Shown here in pieces: positions 35,929 to 44,855 of a stretch of 64,000 bases of DNA; positions within the stretch are counted from its first letter, which is position 1, and the number at the start of each line of letters is the position of its first letter. The notes beneath the pieces were generated by a model. That model was given only the letters and a program-made list of their open reading frames with translations. It ran no database searches and was not told the DNA's origin. The stretch is taken from assembly GCF_018614525.1 (NCBI RefSeq), contig NZ_JAGGOL010000018.1, forward strand, positions 36,837 to 100,836. Direction: 5' to 3'. This stretch comes from Streptomyces sp. ISL-11 (GTDB lineage Bacteria > Actinomycetota > Actinomycetes > Streptomycetales > Streptomycetaceae). Position numbers and translations under genes: made by a program.

Positions 35929-36818
35929 GAGTCGGCCTCCGAGGGTCCCGCAGGGGTGGAGTGGGCGGAGAGGTGCTTGGTGAATTCGTCGTGCCCCGGC
36001 CAGCTCAGCACGATCTCGCCCGCGACGAGGCGCGCCTGGGCGAGTACGGGCGTGAGATCCCGCTCACCCGCGGCGGCCAGGACCTCGGCCACGTTCGCGT
36101 ACGGGAGCAGCGCCCGCAGCGTGGAGATGGTGGGCGGCATCATCAGCAGCTCGCCCCGGTCGTAGCCGGCCGCCGCCGCGGCCGGGCCGATCCACTCGGT
36201 ACGGTCCGCCTCCGTGGAGGCGTTGCGGGTGCGCTGGCCCTCGGGCAGGGCGGCGACGAAGAACCAGGTGTCGTAGCGGCGCGGTTCGAACTCCGGCGTG
36301 ATCCAGCGGGCCCAGCCGCCCAGGAGGTCGCTGCGCAGGACCAGGCCGCGCCGGTCGAGGAGGTCGGCGAAGGACAGCTCGCGGGTGACCAGGGCGGCGC
36401 GGTCGGCCTCCCAGGAGGCACCGGTGGTGTCCGCGACGACGGTGTCGGGCGTCGGGCCGGCCAGCAGCACGCCCGCTTCCTCGAAGGTCTCCCGGACGGC
36501 CGCGCAGACGATGGCCTGGGCCGTGGCGGCGTCGACGCCGAGGCGGTCGGCCCAGGCCGTACGCGAGGGGCCCGCCCAGGGCACGTCGCGGGCGTCGCGC
36601 GGGTCGACGGAGCCGCCCGGATACGCGTACGCGCCTCCGGCGAAGGCCATGGAGGCGCGTCTGCGCAGCATGTGGACGGCGGGGCCGTCGGACCCGTCGC
36701 GCAGCAGCAGCACGGTCGCGGCGCGGCGGGGCGCCACGGGTTCGAGCGCACCGTTCGTGAGCGCTCTGATCCGGTCCGGCCACTCCGGCGGATACCACTG
36801 GCCGTTCGAAGTCGACAT
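35925..36818 (-). CDS. Nudix hydrolase, NUDT19/RNA-pyrophosphohydrolase-like
   Basis: A 297-aa Nudix protein with the long insertion typical of NUDT7/NUDT19-like members: the GG of the box (YAYPGGSVDPRDARD) is separated by about 30 residues from the Nudix helix VRETFEEAGVLLAG. The strands AATVLLLRDG and FVAALPEGQ fit the fold. The substrate may be a CoA ester; not provable. Translationally coupled to the MBL hydrolase downstream. Confidence 0.87.
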   Translation of the reverse strand: MSTSNGQWYPPEWPDRIRALTNGALEPVAPRRAATVLLLRDGSDGPAVHMLRRRASMAFAGGAYAYPGGSVDPRDARDVPWAGPSRTAWADRLGVDAATAQAIVCAAVRETFEEAGVLLAGPTPDTVVADTTGASWEADRAALVTRELSFADLLDRRGLVLRSDLLGGWARWITPEFEPRRYDTWFFVAALPEGQRTRNASTEADRTEWIGPAAAAAGYDRGELLMMPPTISTLRALLPYANVAEVLAAAGERDLTPVLAQARLVAGEIVLSWPGHDEFTKHLSAHSTPAGPSEADS

Positions 36819-36896
36819 GGCCGGATGCTATGCGCTCACGCGCGGATGTTCGAGGGGACATTCAAGGGGCGGCGACCGGGCGGCGCCGCCCGGCGG

Positions 36897-37361
36897 TCAG
36901 TCCCTGACCTCGACCATGATCTCGACCTCGACCGGTGCGTCCAGCGGCAGCACGGCCACACCCACGGCGGAGCGCGCGTGGACGCCCTTATCGCCCAGCA
37001 CCTCTCCCAGCAGCTCGCTGGCGCCGTTGAGGACACCCGGCTGAGCGGTGAAGTCAGAGGCGGAGGCGACGAAGCCCACGACCTTGACCACGCGGACGAT
37101 CTTGTCGAGGTCGCCGATGACCGACTTCACGGCGGCCAGGGCGTTCAGCGCGCAGATCGCCGCGAGCTCCTTGGCCTGCTCGGCACTGACCTCGGCGCCG
37201 ACCTTGCCGGTCGCGGGCACGGCGCCCTTGACCATCGGCAGCTGGCCGGCGGTGTACACGTACGCGCCGCTGCGGACGGCCGGCTGGTACGCGGCCAGCG
37301 GCGGGACGACGTCGGGCAGGGTCAGGCCGAGCTCGGTGAGCCTTGCCTCGACCGCGCTCAC
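36897..37361 (-). CDS. ridA: RidA-family protein
   Basis: A 154-aa YjgF/YER057c/UK114 protein; the family hydrolyses reactive enamine/imine intermediates. Motifs include YVYTAGQLPM, ICALNALAAVKSVIGDLDKIVRVV and VEVEIMVEV. The Arg that marks true RidA enzymes is not in its usual place near the C-terminus (usual pattern CVARLP), so this may be a different subfamily (Rv3678c type). GTG 37361 has GGGAGAAG upstream and overlaps the DUF4177 stop (GTGA). Confidence 0.87.
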   Translation of the reverse strand: MSAVEARLTELGLTLPDVVPPLAAYQPAVRSGAYVYTAGQLPMVKGAVPATGKVGAEVSAEQAKELAAICALNALAAVKSVIGDLDKIVRVVKVVGFVASASDFTAQPGVLNGASELLGEVLGDKGVHARSAVGVAVLPLDAPVEVEIMVEVRD

Positions 37362-37516
37362 GCCTTCTCCCGCTTGAGGTAGGCCACGAGCTGCTCGGGG
37401 TTGTTGGGACCCGGGACGACCTGGACGAGCTCCCAGCCGTCCTCGCCCCAGGTGTCCAGAATCTGCTTGGTCGCGTGCACGAGGAGCGGCACCGTCGCGT
37501 ATTCCCACTTGGTCAT
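37358..37516 (-). CDS. Small DUF4177-type protein, 52 aa
   Basis: MTKWEYATVPLLVHATKQIL with the core DTWGEDGWELVQVVPG, the signature of DUF4177, a small one-domain family of unknown function. ATG 37516; the stop overlaps the ridA start by 4 bp, so the two are coupled. Divergent from the BagA-type ATPase by 72 bp. Confidence 0.85.
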   Translation of the reverse strand: MTKWEYATVPLLVHATKQILDTWGEDGWELVQVVPGPNNPEQLVAYLKREKA

Positions 37517-37588
37517 GGGCCCGACTGTAATGCCTGATACCGACAGCCTCGTGCGTAGCCCGCCCGGGGACTGGTTAGGCTCCAAATC

Positions 37589-38584
37589 ATGAGCAGGCTC
37601 CATGTCGTCAGCGGCAAGGGCGGAACCGGCAAGACCACGGTCGCCGCGGCACTCGCGCTCGCCCTCGCCGCCGAGGGCAGACGCACCCTTCTGGTCGAGG
37701 TGGAAGGGCGACAGGGCATCGCGCAGCTCTTCGAGACCGAAGCGCTGCCCTACGAGGAGCGGAAGATCGCCGTCGCTCCCGGCGGGGGCGGCGAGGTCTA
37801 CGCGCTGGCCATCGACGCCGAGCGGGCGCTCCTCGACTACCTCCAGATGTTCTACAAGCTCGGCAGCGCGGGCCGCGCGCTGAAGAAGCTCGGCGCGATC
37901 GACTTCGCGACGACCATCGCACCGGGGCTGCGGGACGTCCTGCTGACCGGCAAGGCGTGCGAGGCCGTGCGCCGTAAGGACCGTGCCGGCAGGTTCGTCT
38001 ACGACCACGTGATCATGGACGCCCCGCCCACCGGCCGGATCACCCGCTTCCTCAACGTCAACGACGAGGTCGCCGGGCTGGCCCGGATCGGCCCGATCCA
38101 CAACCAGGCACAGGCCGTGATGCGGGTGCTCAAGTCGCCCGAGACGGCTGTGCACATGGTGACGCTCCTGGAGGAGATGCCGGTCCAGGAGACCGTGGAC
38201 GGAATCGCGGAACTGCGCGCGGCCCAGCTGCCGGTGGGCGGCGTCGTGATCAATATGGTGCGCCCCGAGATACTGGACGAGGCGGCCGTGGAGGTCGCCG
38301 CGAACGGTGGCCGCGCCGCGGTCGCCCGTACCCTCTCGCACGCCCTGGAGCGCACCGGCTTCGGCGGCGCGCGCCACGCGGGCCTCGCCGAGCGGCTGGT
38401 GGACCCCCTGGTGGCGCAGGCCCGCGAGCACACCGAGCGGCTCGCCCTGGAGCGCCGCGGCCGCGGGGAGATATCGGGGCTCGGCCTCCCCACGTACGAA
38501 CTGGAACTGCTCGGCGACGGCGTGGACCTGGCGGGTTTGTACCGCATGGCGCGCAAACTGCGGACGCAAGGAGTGGCGCGTTGA
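37589..38584 (+). CDS. Get3/ArsA-like ATPase A (BagA type)
   Basis: A 331-aa SIMIBI ATPase. Walker A is SGKGGTGKTTVAA at the N-terminus and switch II-like sequence is VIMDAPPTGRITRFL. With the next gene it forms the conserved actinobacterial pair Rv3679-Rv3680 (BagA-BagB), Get3-like proteins linked in mycobacteria to nitric oxide and glycerol tolerance. No arsenite-binding Cys triad is seen, so arsenic export is unlikely. Its TGA overlaps the TTG start of the partner (TTGA). Confidence 0.9.
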   Translation: MSRLHVVSGKGGTGKTTVAAALALALAAEGRRTLLVEVEGRQGIAQLFETEALPYEERKIAVAPGGGGEVYALAIDAERALLDYLQMFYKLGSAGRALKKLGAIDFATTIAPGLRDVLLTGKACEAVRRKDRAGRFVYDHVIMDAPPTGRITRFLNVNDEVAGLARIGPIHNQAQAVMRVLKSPETAVHMVTLLEEMPVQETVDGIAELRAAQLPVGGVVINMVRPEILDEAAVEVAANGGRAAVARTLSHALERTGFGGARHAGLAERLVDPLVAQAREHTERLALERRGRGEISGLGLPTYELELLGDGVDLAGLYRMARKLRTQGVAR

Positions 38585-40068
38585 CAGGTCAGACGAACGG
38601 TCTGGACACCGCCGAGGTCCTCGACATCGATTCCGTCCTGGACAATCCCCGCACCCGCATCGTGGTGTGCTGCGGCTCGGGCGGCGTCGGCAAGACCACG
38701 ACCGCGGCCGCGCTGGGTGTACGAGCGGCCGAGCGCGGGCGGAAGGTCGTCGTCCTCACCATCGACCCGGCCCGCAGGCTCGCGCAGTCCATGGGCATCG
38801 ACGAGCTCGACAACGTGCCGCGCCAGGTGCCCGGAATCGACTCCTCCGCCGGTGGCGAGCTGCACGCCATGATGCTCGACATGAAGCGGACCTTCGACGA
38901 GATAGTCGAGGCGCACGCCGACAAGGAGCGCGCCCGCGCGATCCTGGAGAACCCCTTCTACCAGTCCCTGTCGGCCGGCTTCGCGGGCACGCAGGAGTAC
39001 ATGGCCATGGAGAAGCTCGGCCAGCTCCGCGCCCGCGACGAGTGGGACCTCATCGTCGTCGACACCCCGCCGAGCCGCTCCGCGCTGGACTTCCTGGACG
39101 CCCCGAACCGCCTGGGGTCGTTCCTGGACGGGAAATTCATCAAGGTGCTGATGGCGCCGGCCAAGATCGGCGGCCGCGCCGGGATGAAGTTCCTGGGCGT
39201 CGGCATGTCGGTGATGAGCGGCCCCCTCAACAAGCTGATGGGCGCACAGCTCCTGCGTGACGTCCAGACCTTCGTGGCCGCCATGGACACCATGTTCGGC
39301 GGCTTCCGCACCCGCGCGGACGCCACGTACCGGCTGCTCCAGGCGCCGGGGACGGCCTTCCTGGTCGTCGCGGCACCGGAGCGGGACGCGCTGCGCGAGG
39401 CCGCGTACTTCGTGGAGCGGCTGGCCGCGGAGCGCATGCCGCTGGCCGGTCTCGTCCTCAATCGCGTGCACGGCAGCGGGGCCGCGCGGCTGTCTGCGGA
39501 GCGGGCGCTGGCCGCGGCGGAGGCCCTGCTGGACGGCTCCGGCGGAGCGGCGATGGAACCATCAGAAAATCTTGACGGAACCGGCATTGTGGATCGTGAC
39601 AGCGGGCAAGCTGGCTCACGTACCGTTGACGCCCCGGGTACCGGCACTCCCACGGTCCCGTCCCCTCCCGAGAGCGGCGGCCTCCCCCAGCCCACCTCTT
39701 CAGGAGAATCCACCGCGCGGCTGACTGCCGGTCTGCTGCGGCTGCATGCCGAGCGGATGCAGGTGCTCACCCGCGAACGCCGCACACGCGATCGCTTCAC
39801 CGCACTGCACCCCGAGGTCGCGGTGGCCGAGGTCACCGCCCTGCCGGGTGATGTGCACGACCTGGCGGGACTGCGGGCCGTCGGCGAACACCTCGCCGTT
39901 CAGCCCGCTGTCATCACTGTCACCACATCGGGAACCCCGGAGACCTCGGAACCCTCTGACACATCAGAACCATCGGAAACGTCATCGGAAACGTCATCGG
40001 AAACGTCATCGGAAACCGGAGACGCCAAGGAAGCCACTCAGGACAGGGACAGCGCGGAAAGCGCGTAA
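38581..40068 (+). CDS. Get3/ArsA-like ATPase B (BagB type) with disordered insert and tail
   Basis: A 495-aa ATPase. Walker A is CGSGGVGKTTTAAALG and switch I/II elements are LTIDPARRLAQSMG and LIVVDTPPSRSALDF. A ~65-residue low-complexity insert (about residues 322-385, Gly/Pro/Ser/Thr) interrupts the C-terminal half. The tail, starting after residue ~450, is Ser-Glu-Thr-rich and encoded by a 12-bp tandem repeat. TTG start 38581 is coupled to the upstream stop. Confidence 0.88.
   Translation: MTGQTNGLDTAEVLDIDSVLDNPRTRIVVCCGSGGVGKTTTAAALGVRAAERGRKVVVLTIDPARRLAQSMGIDELDNVPRQVPGIDSSAGGELHAMMLDMKRTFDEIVEAHADKERARAILENPFYQSLSAGFAGTQEYMAMEKLGQLRARDEWDLIVVDTPPSRSALDFLDAPNRLGSFLDGKFIKVLMAPAKIGGRAGMKFLGVGMSVMSGPLNKLMGAQLLRDVQTFVAAMDTMFGGFRTRADATYRLLQAPGTAFLVVAAPERDALREAAYFVERLAAERMPLAGLVLNRVHGSGAARLSAERALAAAEALLDGSGGAAMEPSENLDGTGIVDRDSGQAGSRTVDAPGTGTPTVPSPPESGGLPQPTSSGESTARLTAGLLRLHAERMQVLTRERRTRDRFTALHPEVAVAEVTALPGDVHDLAGLRAVGEHLAVQPAVITVTTSGTPETSEPSDTSEPSETSSETSSETSSETGDAKEATQDRDSAESA
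39971..40015 (+). repeat. 12-bp tandem repeat encoding Ser-Glu-Thr-Ser
   Basis: CATCGGAAACGT is repeated three times exactly (39971-40006) and continues as CATCGGAAA. In frame it encodes SETS units in the disordered tail of the ATPase. Likely varies in copy number between strains. Confidence 0.9.
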
Positions 40069-40279
40069 GGACTCAAAGGGGCGAGGGCACCCGCCATCGA
40101 CCCCTGACGTGCCGACAGAGGCGCGGGACGGCATGACGGCACGGCATGACAGCGGGGAGAGCGCCGCTGAAGGCCACTGACGACTCCGTGGGCATGCCTG
40201 TCAGTGACACCGGCCGAGCACGCCGAAGGCGCGGGCCTGCCCGTACGCGCGGATGACGGCACCGTGGCACCTCACCGCA

Positions 40280-40303
40280 GGCGGTCCCGGCTAGCCGACC
40301 GCC
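40280..40303 (-). terminator. Hairpin overlapping the wblA stop
   Basis: GGCGGTC / GACCGCC (40280-40286, 40297-40303) with the palindrome CGGCTAGCCG inside; it covers the wblA stop codon. Candidate terminator, placed unusually early. Confidence 0.4.
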
Positions 40304-40626
40304 GCGTACGTGTCGAAGTCCTCGTCGCCCAGCGGCAGGATCCCCGCGCCGCGCTCGTATTCCGTACGGGCGGTCTCCAGGAGCCTGCGCCACGACGTGA
40401 CCGTCGGCCGGCGCCTGAGCAGCGCCCGCCGCTCGCGCTCCGTCATCCCGCCCCACACACCGAACTCGACGCGGTTGTCCAGCGCGTCGGCCAGGCACTC
40501 CGTACGCACCGGGCACCCGGTGCAGACCGCCTTGGCCCTGTTCTGCGCTGCGCCCTGAACGAATAGTTCATCCGGATCGGTAGTGCGGCAGGCTGCCTGC
40601 GCACTCCAGTCGGTTACCCAGCCCAT
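40291..40626 (-). CDS. wblA: WhiB-like iron-sulfur regulator WblA
   Basis: A 111-aa Wbl protein, a pleiotropic regulator of sporulation and antibiotic synthesis in Streptomyces; orthologous position to mycobacterial whiB4. The four Fe-S cysteines are in QAACRTTD and VCTGCPVRTEC, followed by the GVWGG turn and a basic DNA-binding tract (ERRALLRRRP). ATG 40626 (MGWVTDWSAQ) matches S. coelicolor WblA from memory; an in-frame ATG at 40683 exists. Sits opposite the class A PBP gene and next to the bagAB pair, as in M. tuberculosis. Confidence 0.95.
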   Translation of the reverse strand: MGWVTDWSAQAACRTTDPDELFVQGAAQNRAKAVCTGCPVRTECLADALDNRVEFGVWGGMTERERRALLRRRPTVTSWRRLLETARTEYERGAGILPLGDEDFDTYAAVG

Positions 40627-41011
40627 GCTGGCGCCGTCCTCTCCCGAATTGAGGCTCCCCCACGGCGGCAGCGGCATATTCACCGTTGCCAGTTGAGGAC
40701 GTTACGGAAGGCGGGCAGGGGGCAACACCCCCTTCGGGCCCAATCTTGGATGGCCCGAACGGACTATGCGTACGCGGCAGATCACCCAACGGAGTGACCT
40801 GGCGACATTAGCGACCTACCCCTGCATATGGGGGCAGTTCACCCTGGTTATGGCGGTCACAGGGTGACACGAGCGGCAATACGGACACGTCTCATCACTC
40901 ACAAGAGTGATGCTGACGATGGTGCTGAACCGCACCGCAGTGACTGGCGTGAAACAGCGTAGGCGAACACACGGGCGTCTGTCCGCCGAATGAGAACGTA
41001 GGCTTCCCCCC
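40627..41011. promoter_or_regulatory. Divergent wblA/PBP control region
   Basis: 385 bp without a gene. On the wblA side two adjacent hairpins, AGGGGG/CCCCCT (40717-40733) and TTCGGGCC/GGCCCGAA (40733-40759), would lie in a long wblA leader. Minus-strand CATAGT at about 40772-40777 is a -10 candidate. Further right, TCACCCTG-N13-CAGGGTGA (40839-40867) is an 8-bp inverted repeat and CCCC-N7-GGGG lies at 40819-40833. For the PBP gene TAGGCT (40999-41004) ends 7 nt before the ATG, as in leaderless transcripts. Confidence 0.5.
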
Positions 41012-43189
41012 ATGGGTAAGAAGCGCTCCGGCGAGGGTCCCAACGTGACCCGGCAGGCCGCGAAGTTCCTCGGTGTCAGCGTGCTCTCCGGAGCGGTTCT
41101 GGCGGGCCTCGCCCTGCCGGCCGTCGGCGCCTTCGGTCTCGCGGCGAAGGGATCGGTCGAGGGGTTCGACGAGATCCCCGCCAGTCTCAAGACCCCACCG
41201 CTCAGTCAGCGCACCACCATCCTCGACGCCCAGGGCGGCGAGATCGCCAAGGTGTACTCCCGCGACCGCACGGTCATACCGCTCAACGACATCTCGCCGT
41301 ACATGCAGCAGGCGATCGTCGCGATCGAGGACGCGCGCTTCTACGAGCACGGTGCGGTCGACCTCAAGGGCGTGCTCCGCGCCGTCAACAAGAACGCCCA
41401 GTCCGGCGGGGTCTCCGAGGGTGCGTCCACCCTCACCCAGCAGTACGTCAAGAACATCTTCGTGGAGGAGGCCGGTGACGACCCCGACAAGGTCGCCGTC
41501 GCCACGCAGCAGACCCTCGGCCGCAAGGTCAAGGAGCTGAAGTACGCCATCCAGGTCGAGAAGGAGCTGGGCAAGAAGCGGATCCTGAACAACTACCTGA
41601 ACATCACGTTCTTCGGTCAGCAGTCCTACGGCGTCGAGGCCGCCGCCCAGCGGTACTTCAGCAAGCACGCCAAGGACCTCACCCTGGACGAGTCCGCGCT
41701 GCTGGCCGGCATCGTCCAGTCGCCGAGCCGCTTCGACCCGGTCAACGCCCCCAAGGAGGCCACCAAGCGGCGCAACACCGTGCTGCAGCGGATGGCCGAC
41801 CTCAAGAACATCACGCCGGCCGAGGCCACCGCCGCCCAGGCCAAGCCGCTCAAGCTCAAGATCACCCGGCCCAAGAGCGGCTGCATCACCGCCGTCGACG
41901 GCGCCGGCTTCTTCTGCGACTACGTCCGCGAGACCTTCCTCCAGGACCCCGCCTTCGGCAAGACGAAGGAAGCGCGGGCCAAGCGCTGGAACGAGGGCGG
42001 CATGACGATCCGGACGACCCTGGACCCGCAGACCCAGAAGTCCGTGCAGAAGTCGATCAGCGATCACGTCTATCAGAACGATTCAGTGGCCACCGCGGTA
42101 TCGATCGTCGAGCCCGGCACCGGCAAGGTGCTCGGCATGGGGCAGTCACGGCCGTACGGCTTCGGTGAGAACCAGACGCAGATCAACTTCTCCGCCGACC
42201 ACGCGCAGGGCGGGTCGAACTACGGGTTCCAGACCGGTTCGACCTTCAAGCCGATCCTCGCGGCGGCCGCCCTGGAGGAGGGCATCTCGCCGAACAGGAC
42301 CTACTCCTCGCCGTTCCAGATGGCCTACCCGGACGAGGTCGAGACGTGCAACGGCACGTGGCGCAACGGCGGCGGCGAGATGGTCAGCAACGAGAACAAG
42401 AGCGAGGTCGGCCCGTACGGGATGCGGGAGGCGACCGCCAAGTCGGTCAACACCTACTTCATCCAGATGATCGGTGAAGTCGGCGTCTGCCCGGTGACGA
42501 AGATGGCCTCGAAGCTGGGCCTCAAGCCGGCCTCCGGCCAGAAGATGGACCAGGTGCCGTCGATCGCCCTCGGCACCCAGGGCATGTCGCCGCTGAGGAT
42601 GGCGGCCGCCTACGCCACCTTCGCCAACCGTGGCAAGTACTGCACCCCCGTGCTCATCAACTCGGCCACCGGTCCGAACGGCAAGAGCATCACCGTTCCC
42701 AAGACGCAGTGCTCGCGCGCGATGTCCGAGGAGACCGCCGACACCGTCAACACCCTCCTGCGGGGCGTGGTCGAGGACGGCACCGGCAAGGAGGCCGGGC
42801 TCGACGGCCGGGACAGCGCGGGCAAGACCGGTACGACGGACGAGCGCAAGGCCGCCTGGTTCGTCGGCTACACCCCGAACATGGCGGGCGCTGTCTGGGT
42901 CGGCGGCCCGGGCAAGAACGTCGAGATGGAAGGCATCAGCATCGGCGGTGTCTACCACGACAAGGTCTACGGCGGTGACACCCCGGGCCCCATCTGGCGC
43001 GACGCCATGGCGGGGGCGCTGGAGGGCAAGCCGGCTCCGACGTTCGACACCGTCCCGGTCGCCGAGACGGGCCGGGACGCGAAGCCCGGGAAGCAGGGCA
43101 CGGGCAACGGCCGGGGCAAGCCCGGCAAGGGCGGCGACAAGCCGGGCAAGCGGAACCCTCCGGGCCCGGGGATCGTCGGCGGGCGCTGA
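41012..43189 (+). CDS. Class A penicillin-binding protein (PonA2-like)
   Basis: Bifunctional peptidoglycan glycosyltransferase/transpeptidase, 725 aa. One N-terminal membrane anchor (residues ~20-45). GT51 motifs: catalytic Glu in AIEDARFYEHGAVD (about residue 105), GASTLTQQYVKN and RKVKELKYAIQVEK. Transpeptidase motifs: STFK (about 409), SVN in AKSVNTYF and KTGTT (about 605). The Gly/Lys/Pro-rich tail is disordered. No PASTA domain, unlike PonA2. ATG 41012 follows TAGGCT by 7 nt, with no ribosome site. Confidence 0.95.
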   Translation: MGKKRSGEGPNVTRQAAKFLGVSVLSGAVLAGLALPAVGAFGLAAKGSVEGFDEIPASLKTPPLSQRTTILDAQGGEIAKVYSRDRTVIPLNDISPYMQQAIVAIEDARFYEHGAVDLKGVLRAVNKNAQSGGVSEGASTLTQQYVKNIFVEEAGDDPDKVAVATQQTLGRKVKELKYAIQVEKELGKKRILNNYLNITFFGQQSYGVEAAAQRYFSKHAKDLTLDESALLAGIVQSPSRFDPVNAPKEATKRRNTVLQRMADLKNITPAEATAAQAKPLKLKITRPKSGCITAVDGAGFFCDYVRETFLQDPAFGKTKEARAKRWNEGGMTIRTTLDPQTQKSVQKSISDHVYQNDSVATAVSIVEPGTGKVLGMGQSRPYGFGENQTQINFSADHAQGGSNYGFQTGSTFKPILAAAALEEGISPNRTYSSPFQMAYPDEVETCNGTWRNGGGEMVSNENKSEVGPYGMREATAKSVNTYFIQMIGEVGVCPVTKMASKLGLKPASGQKMDQVPSIALGTQGMSPLRMAAAYATFANRGKYCTPVLINSATGPNGKSITVPKTQCSRAMSEETADTVNTLLRGVVEDGTGKEAGLDGRDSAGKTGTTDERKAAWFVGYTPNMAGAVWVGGPGKNVEMEGISIGGVYHDKVYGGDTPGPIWRDAMAGALEGKPAPTFDTVPVAETGRDAKPGKQGTGNGRGKPGKGGDKPGKRNPPGPGIVGGR

Positions 43190-43201
43190 CCCCCGTACGA
43201 G

Positions 43202-43238
43202 CAGGGGCGCCCGGACCGTCACGGTCCGGGCGCCCCTG
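43202..43238. terminator. 17-bp hairpin between PBP and YqeY genes
   Basis: Perfect 17-bp inverted repeat CAGGGGCGCCCGGACCG / CGGTCCGGGCGCCCCTG around TCA; serves two convergent genes. Confidence 0.92.
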
Positions 43239-43257
43239 TCGTGTGTGCTCCGGGTGA

Positions 43258-43722
43258 TCAGCCCGCGAGGAGCTTCTTCACCTCGGCGGAGACCCGCCCG
43301 CCGTCGGCCCGGCCGGCGACCTTCGGCTTCACGATCTTCATGACGGCGCCCATGGCCCGCGGTCCTTCCGCGCCGTCGGCCCTGGCCTCCGCCACGGCCT
43401 CGGCGACGATCGCGGACAGCTCCTCGTCGGACAGCTGCGTCGGCAGGTAGGCGGCGAGCACCTCGCCCTCCGCGCGCTCCCGCTCGGCCGAGTCGGCGCG
43501 GCCGCCCTTGGCGAACGCGTCCGCGGCCTCGCGGCGCTTCTTCACCTCACGCGTGATGACCTTCAGCACGTCGTCGTCGGACAGCTCCCGGGAGGTCTTG
43601 CCCGCGGTCTCCTCGTACGCGATGGCGGAGAGGGTGAGGCGGAGCGTGGAGGAGCGCAGCTCGTCACGCGCCTTGATGGCGGTCGTGAGGTCGTCGCGAA
43701 GCGTGGACTTGAGCGTGGTCAT
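43258..43722 (-). CDS. GatB/YqeY domain protein
   Basis: A 154-aa YqeY-family protein, related to the tRNA-binding tail domain of GatB. Motifs: LRDDLTTAIKARDELRSSTLRL, KKRREAADAFAKGGR, AAYLPTQLSDEEL and GAVMKIVKPKVAGRADG. The family resembles the amidotransferase helical domain but its role alone is not known. Single gene between convergent PBP and divergent metallophosphoesterase. Confidence 0.94.
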   Translation of the reverse strand: MTTLKSTLRDDLTTAIKARDELRSSTLRLTLSAIAYEETAGKTSRELSDDDVLKVITREVKKRREAADAFAKGGRADSAERERAEGEVLAAYLPTQLSDEELSAIVAEAVAEARADGAEGPRAMGAVMKIVKPKVAGRADGGRVSAEVKKLLAG

Positions 43723-43874
43723 GCCGCAATCTTCGCACTCCGATGTCGCCCGTGCCCCGTATTAACGGCCGGTGCGGCGGGGCACACGCCCTCCGAGGCC
43801 CGCAACTCCCCCACGGGCGGGGGTTATCCACAGGAACGGGCCGACGTCACCGAGCACCCAGGAGGTCTGCGACC

Positions 43875-44816
43875 ATGGACAGCATGCGCGCGCGATACGG
43901 AGTACCTCTGGGAATCACGGCGGTCGGCGCGGCGGGTATCGCCTACGCCGCCGGCTTCGAAGTCCGCTCCTTCCGGCTGCGGCGGGTCAGCGTGCCCGTG
44001 CTGCCGCGGGGGATGCGGCCGCTGCGGGTGCTCCAGGTCTCGGACATCCACATGGTCGGCGGGCAGCGCAAGAAGCAGCGCTGGCTCCAGTCGCTGGCCG
44101 GGCTCCGACCGGACTTCGTGATCAACACCGGCGACAACCTCTCCGACCCCGAGGGCGTGCCGGAGACCCTGGACGCGCTCGGCCCGCTGATGGAGTTCCC
44201 CGGCGCGTACGTCTTCGGCTCGAACGACTACTACGGCCCGAAGCTGCGCAACCCCGCCCGCTACCTCCTGGAGAAGGCCAGCGGCCGGCACGGCCTCAAC
44301 GGCAACGCCCCGGCCGTCGGCGTGATCCACAACCCCTGGGAGGAGCTGCGCGACGGCTTCGACTCGGCGGGCTGGGTCAACCTCACGAACACCCGCGGCA
44401 ACCTCAAGGTCGAGGGCTACGACATCGCCCTGACCGGCCTCGACGACCCGCACATCAAGCGTGACCGGTACGCGCAGGTCACCGGCGGCCCGCAAGAGGA
44501 CGCCGACTTCTCGCTGGCGATCGTCCACGCCCCCTACCTGCGGGTGCTCGACGCCTTCACGGCCGACCGCTATCCCTTGATCCTCGCCGGACACACCCAC
44601 GGCGGCCAGCTGTGCATCCCCTTCTACGGCGCGCTGGTCACCAACTGCGACATCGACACCAAGCGGGTCAAGGGCCTCTCCACCCACCGGGCCGGCGGCC
44701 ACCGCTCCTACCTCCACGTCTCGGCGGGCTGCGGCACCAACCGCTACACCCCGGTCCGCTTCGCCTGTCCCCCCGAGGCCACCCTCCTCACCCTCACCGC
44801 CCGCGACCGCGACTGA
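43875..44816 (+). CDS. Membrane-anchored metallophosphoesterase
   Basis: Calcineurin-like phosphoesterase of 313 aa. Metal-binding blocks: LQVSDIHMVGG, VINTGDNLSD, FGSNDYYGP (variant GNHD) and LAGHTHGGQ. An N-terminal hydrophobic segment (LGITAVGAAGIAYAAGF) probably anchors it with the enzyme outside. YkuE/YaeI-type enzymes of this kind act on UDP-sugars or lipids. ATG 43875 has GGAGG at 9 nt. Rv3683-type gene in the same position. Confidence 0.92.
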   Translation: MDSMRARYGVPLGITAVGAAGIAYAAGFEVRSFRLRRVSVPVLPRGMRPLRVLQVSDIHMVGGQRKKQRWLQSLAGLRPDFVINTGDNLSDPEGVPETLDALGPLMEFPGAYVFGSNDYYGPKLRNPARYLLEKASGRHGLNGNAPAVGVIHNPWEELRDGFDSAGWVNLTNTRGNLKVEGYDIALTGLDDPHIKRDRYAQVTGGPQEDADFSLAIVHAPYLRVLDAFTADRYPLILAGHTHGGQLCIPFYGALVTNCDIDTKRVKGLSTHRAGGHRSYLHVSAGCGTNRYTPVRFACPPEATLLTLTARDRD

Positions 44817-44855
44817 TCCGGGAGGGTTTCCGGAGGCCACCCGTACGGTGGGGGG

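Noticed and set aside
37589..40068. Arsenite-export operon suggested by two ArsA-like ATPases
   Set aside because: No ArsB, ArsR or arsenite-binding Cys; the pair matches the Get3-like BagA/BagB position next to a whiB-type gene.
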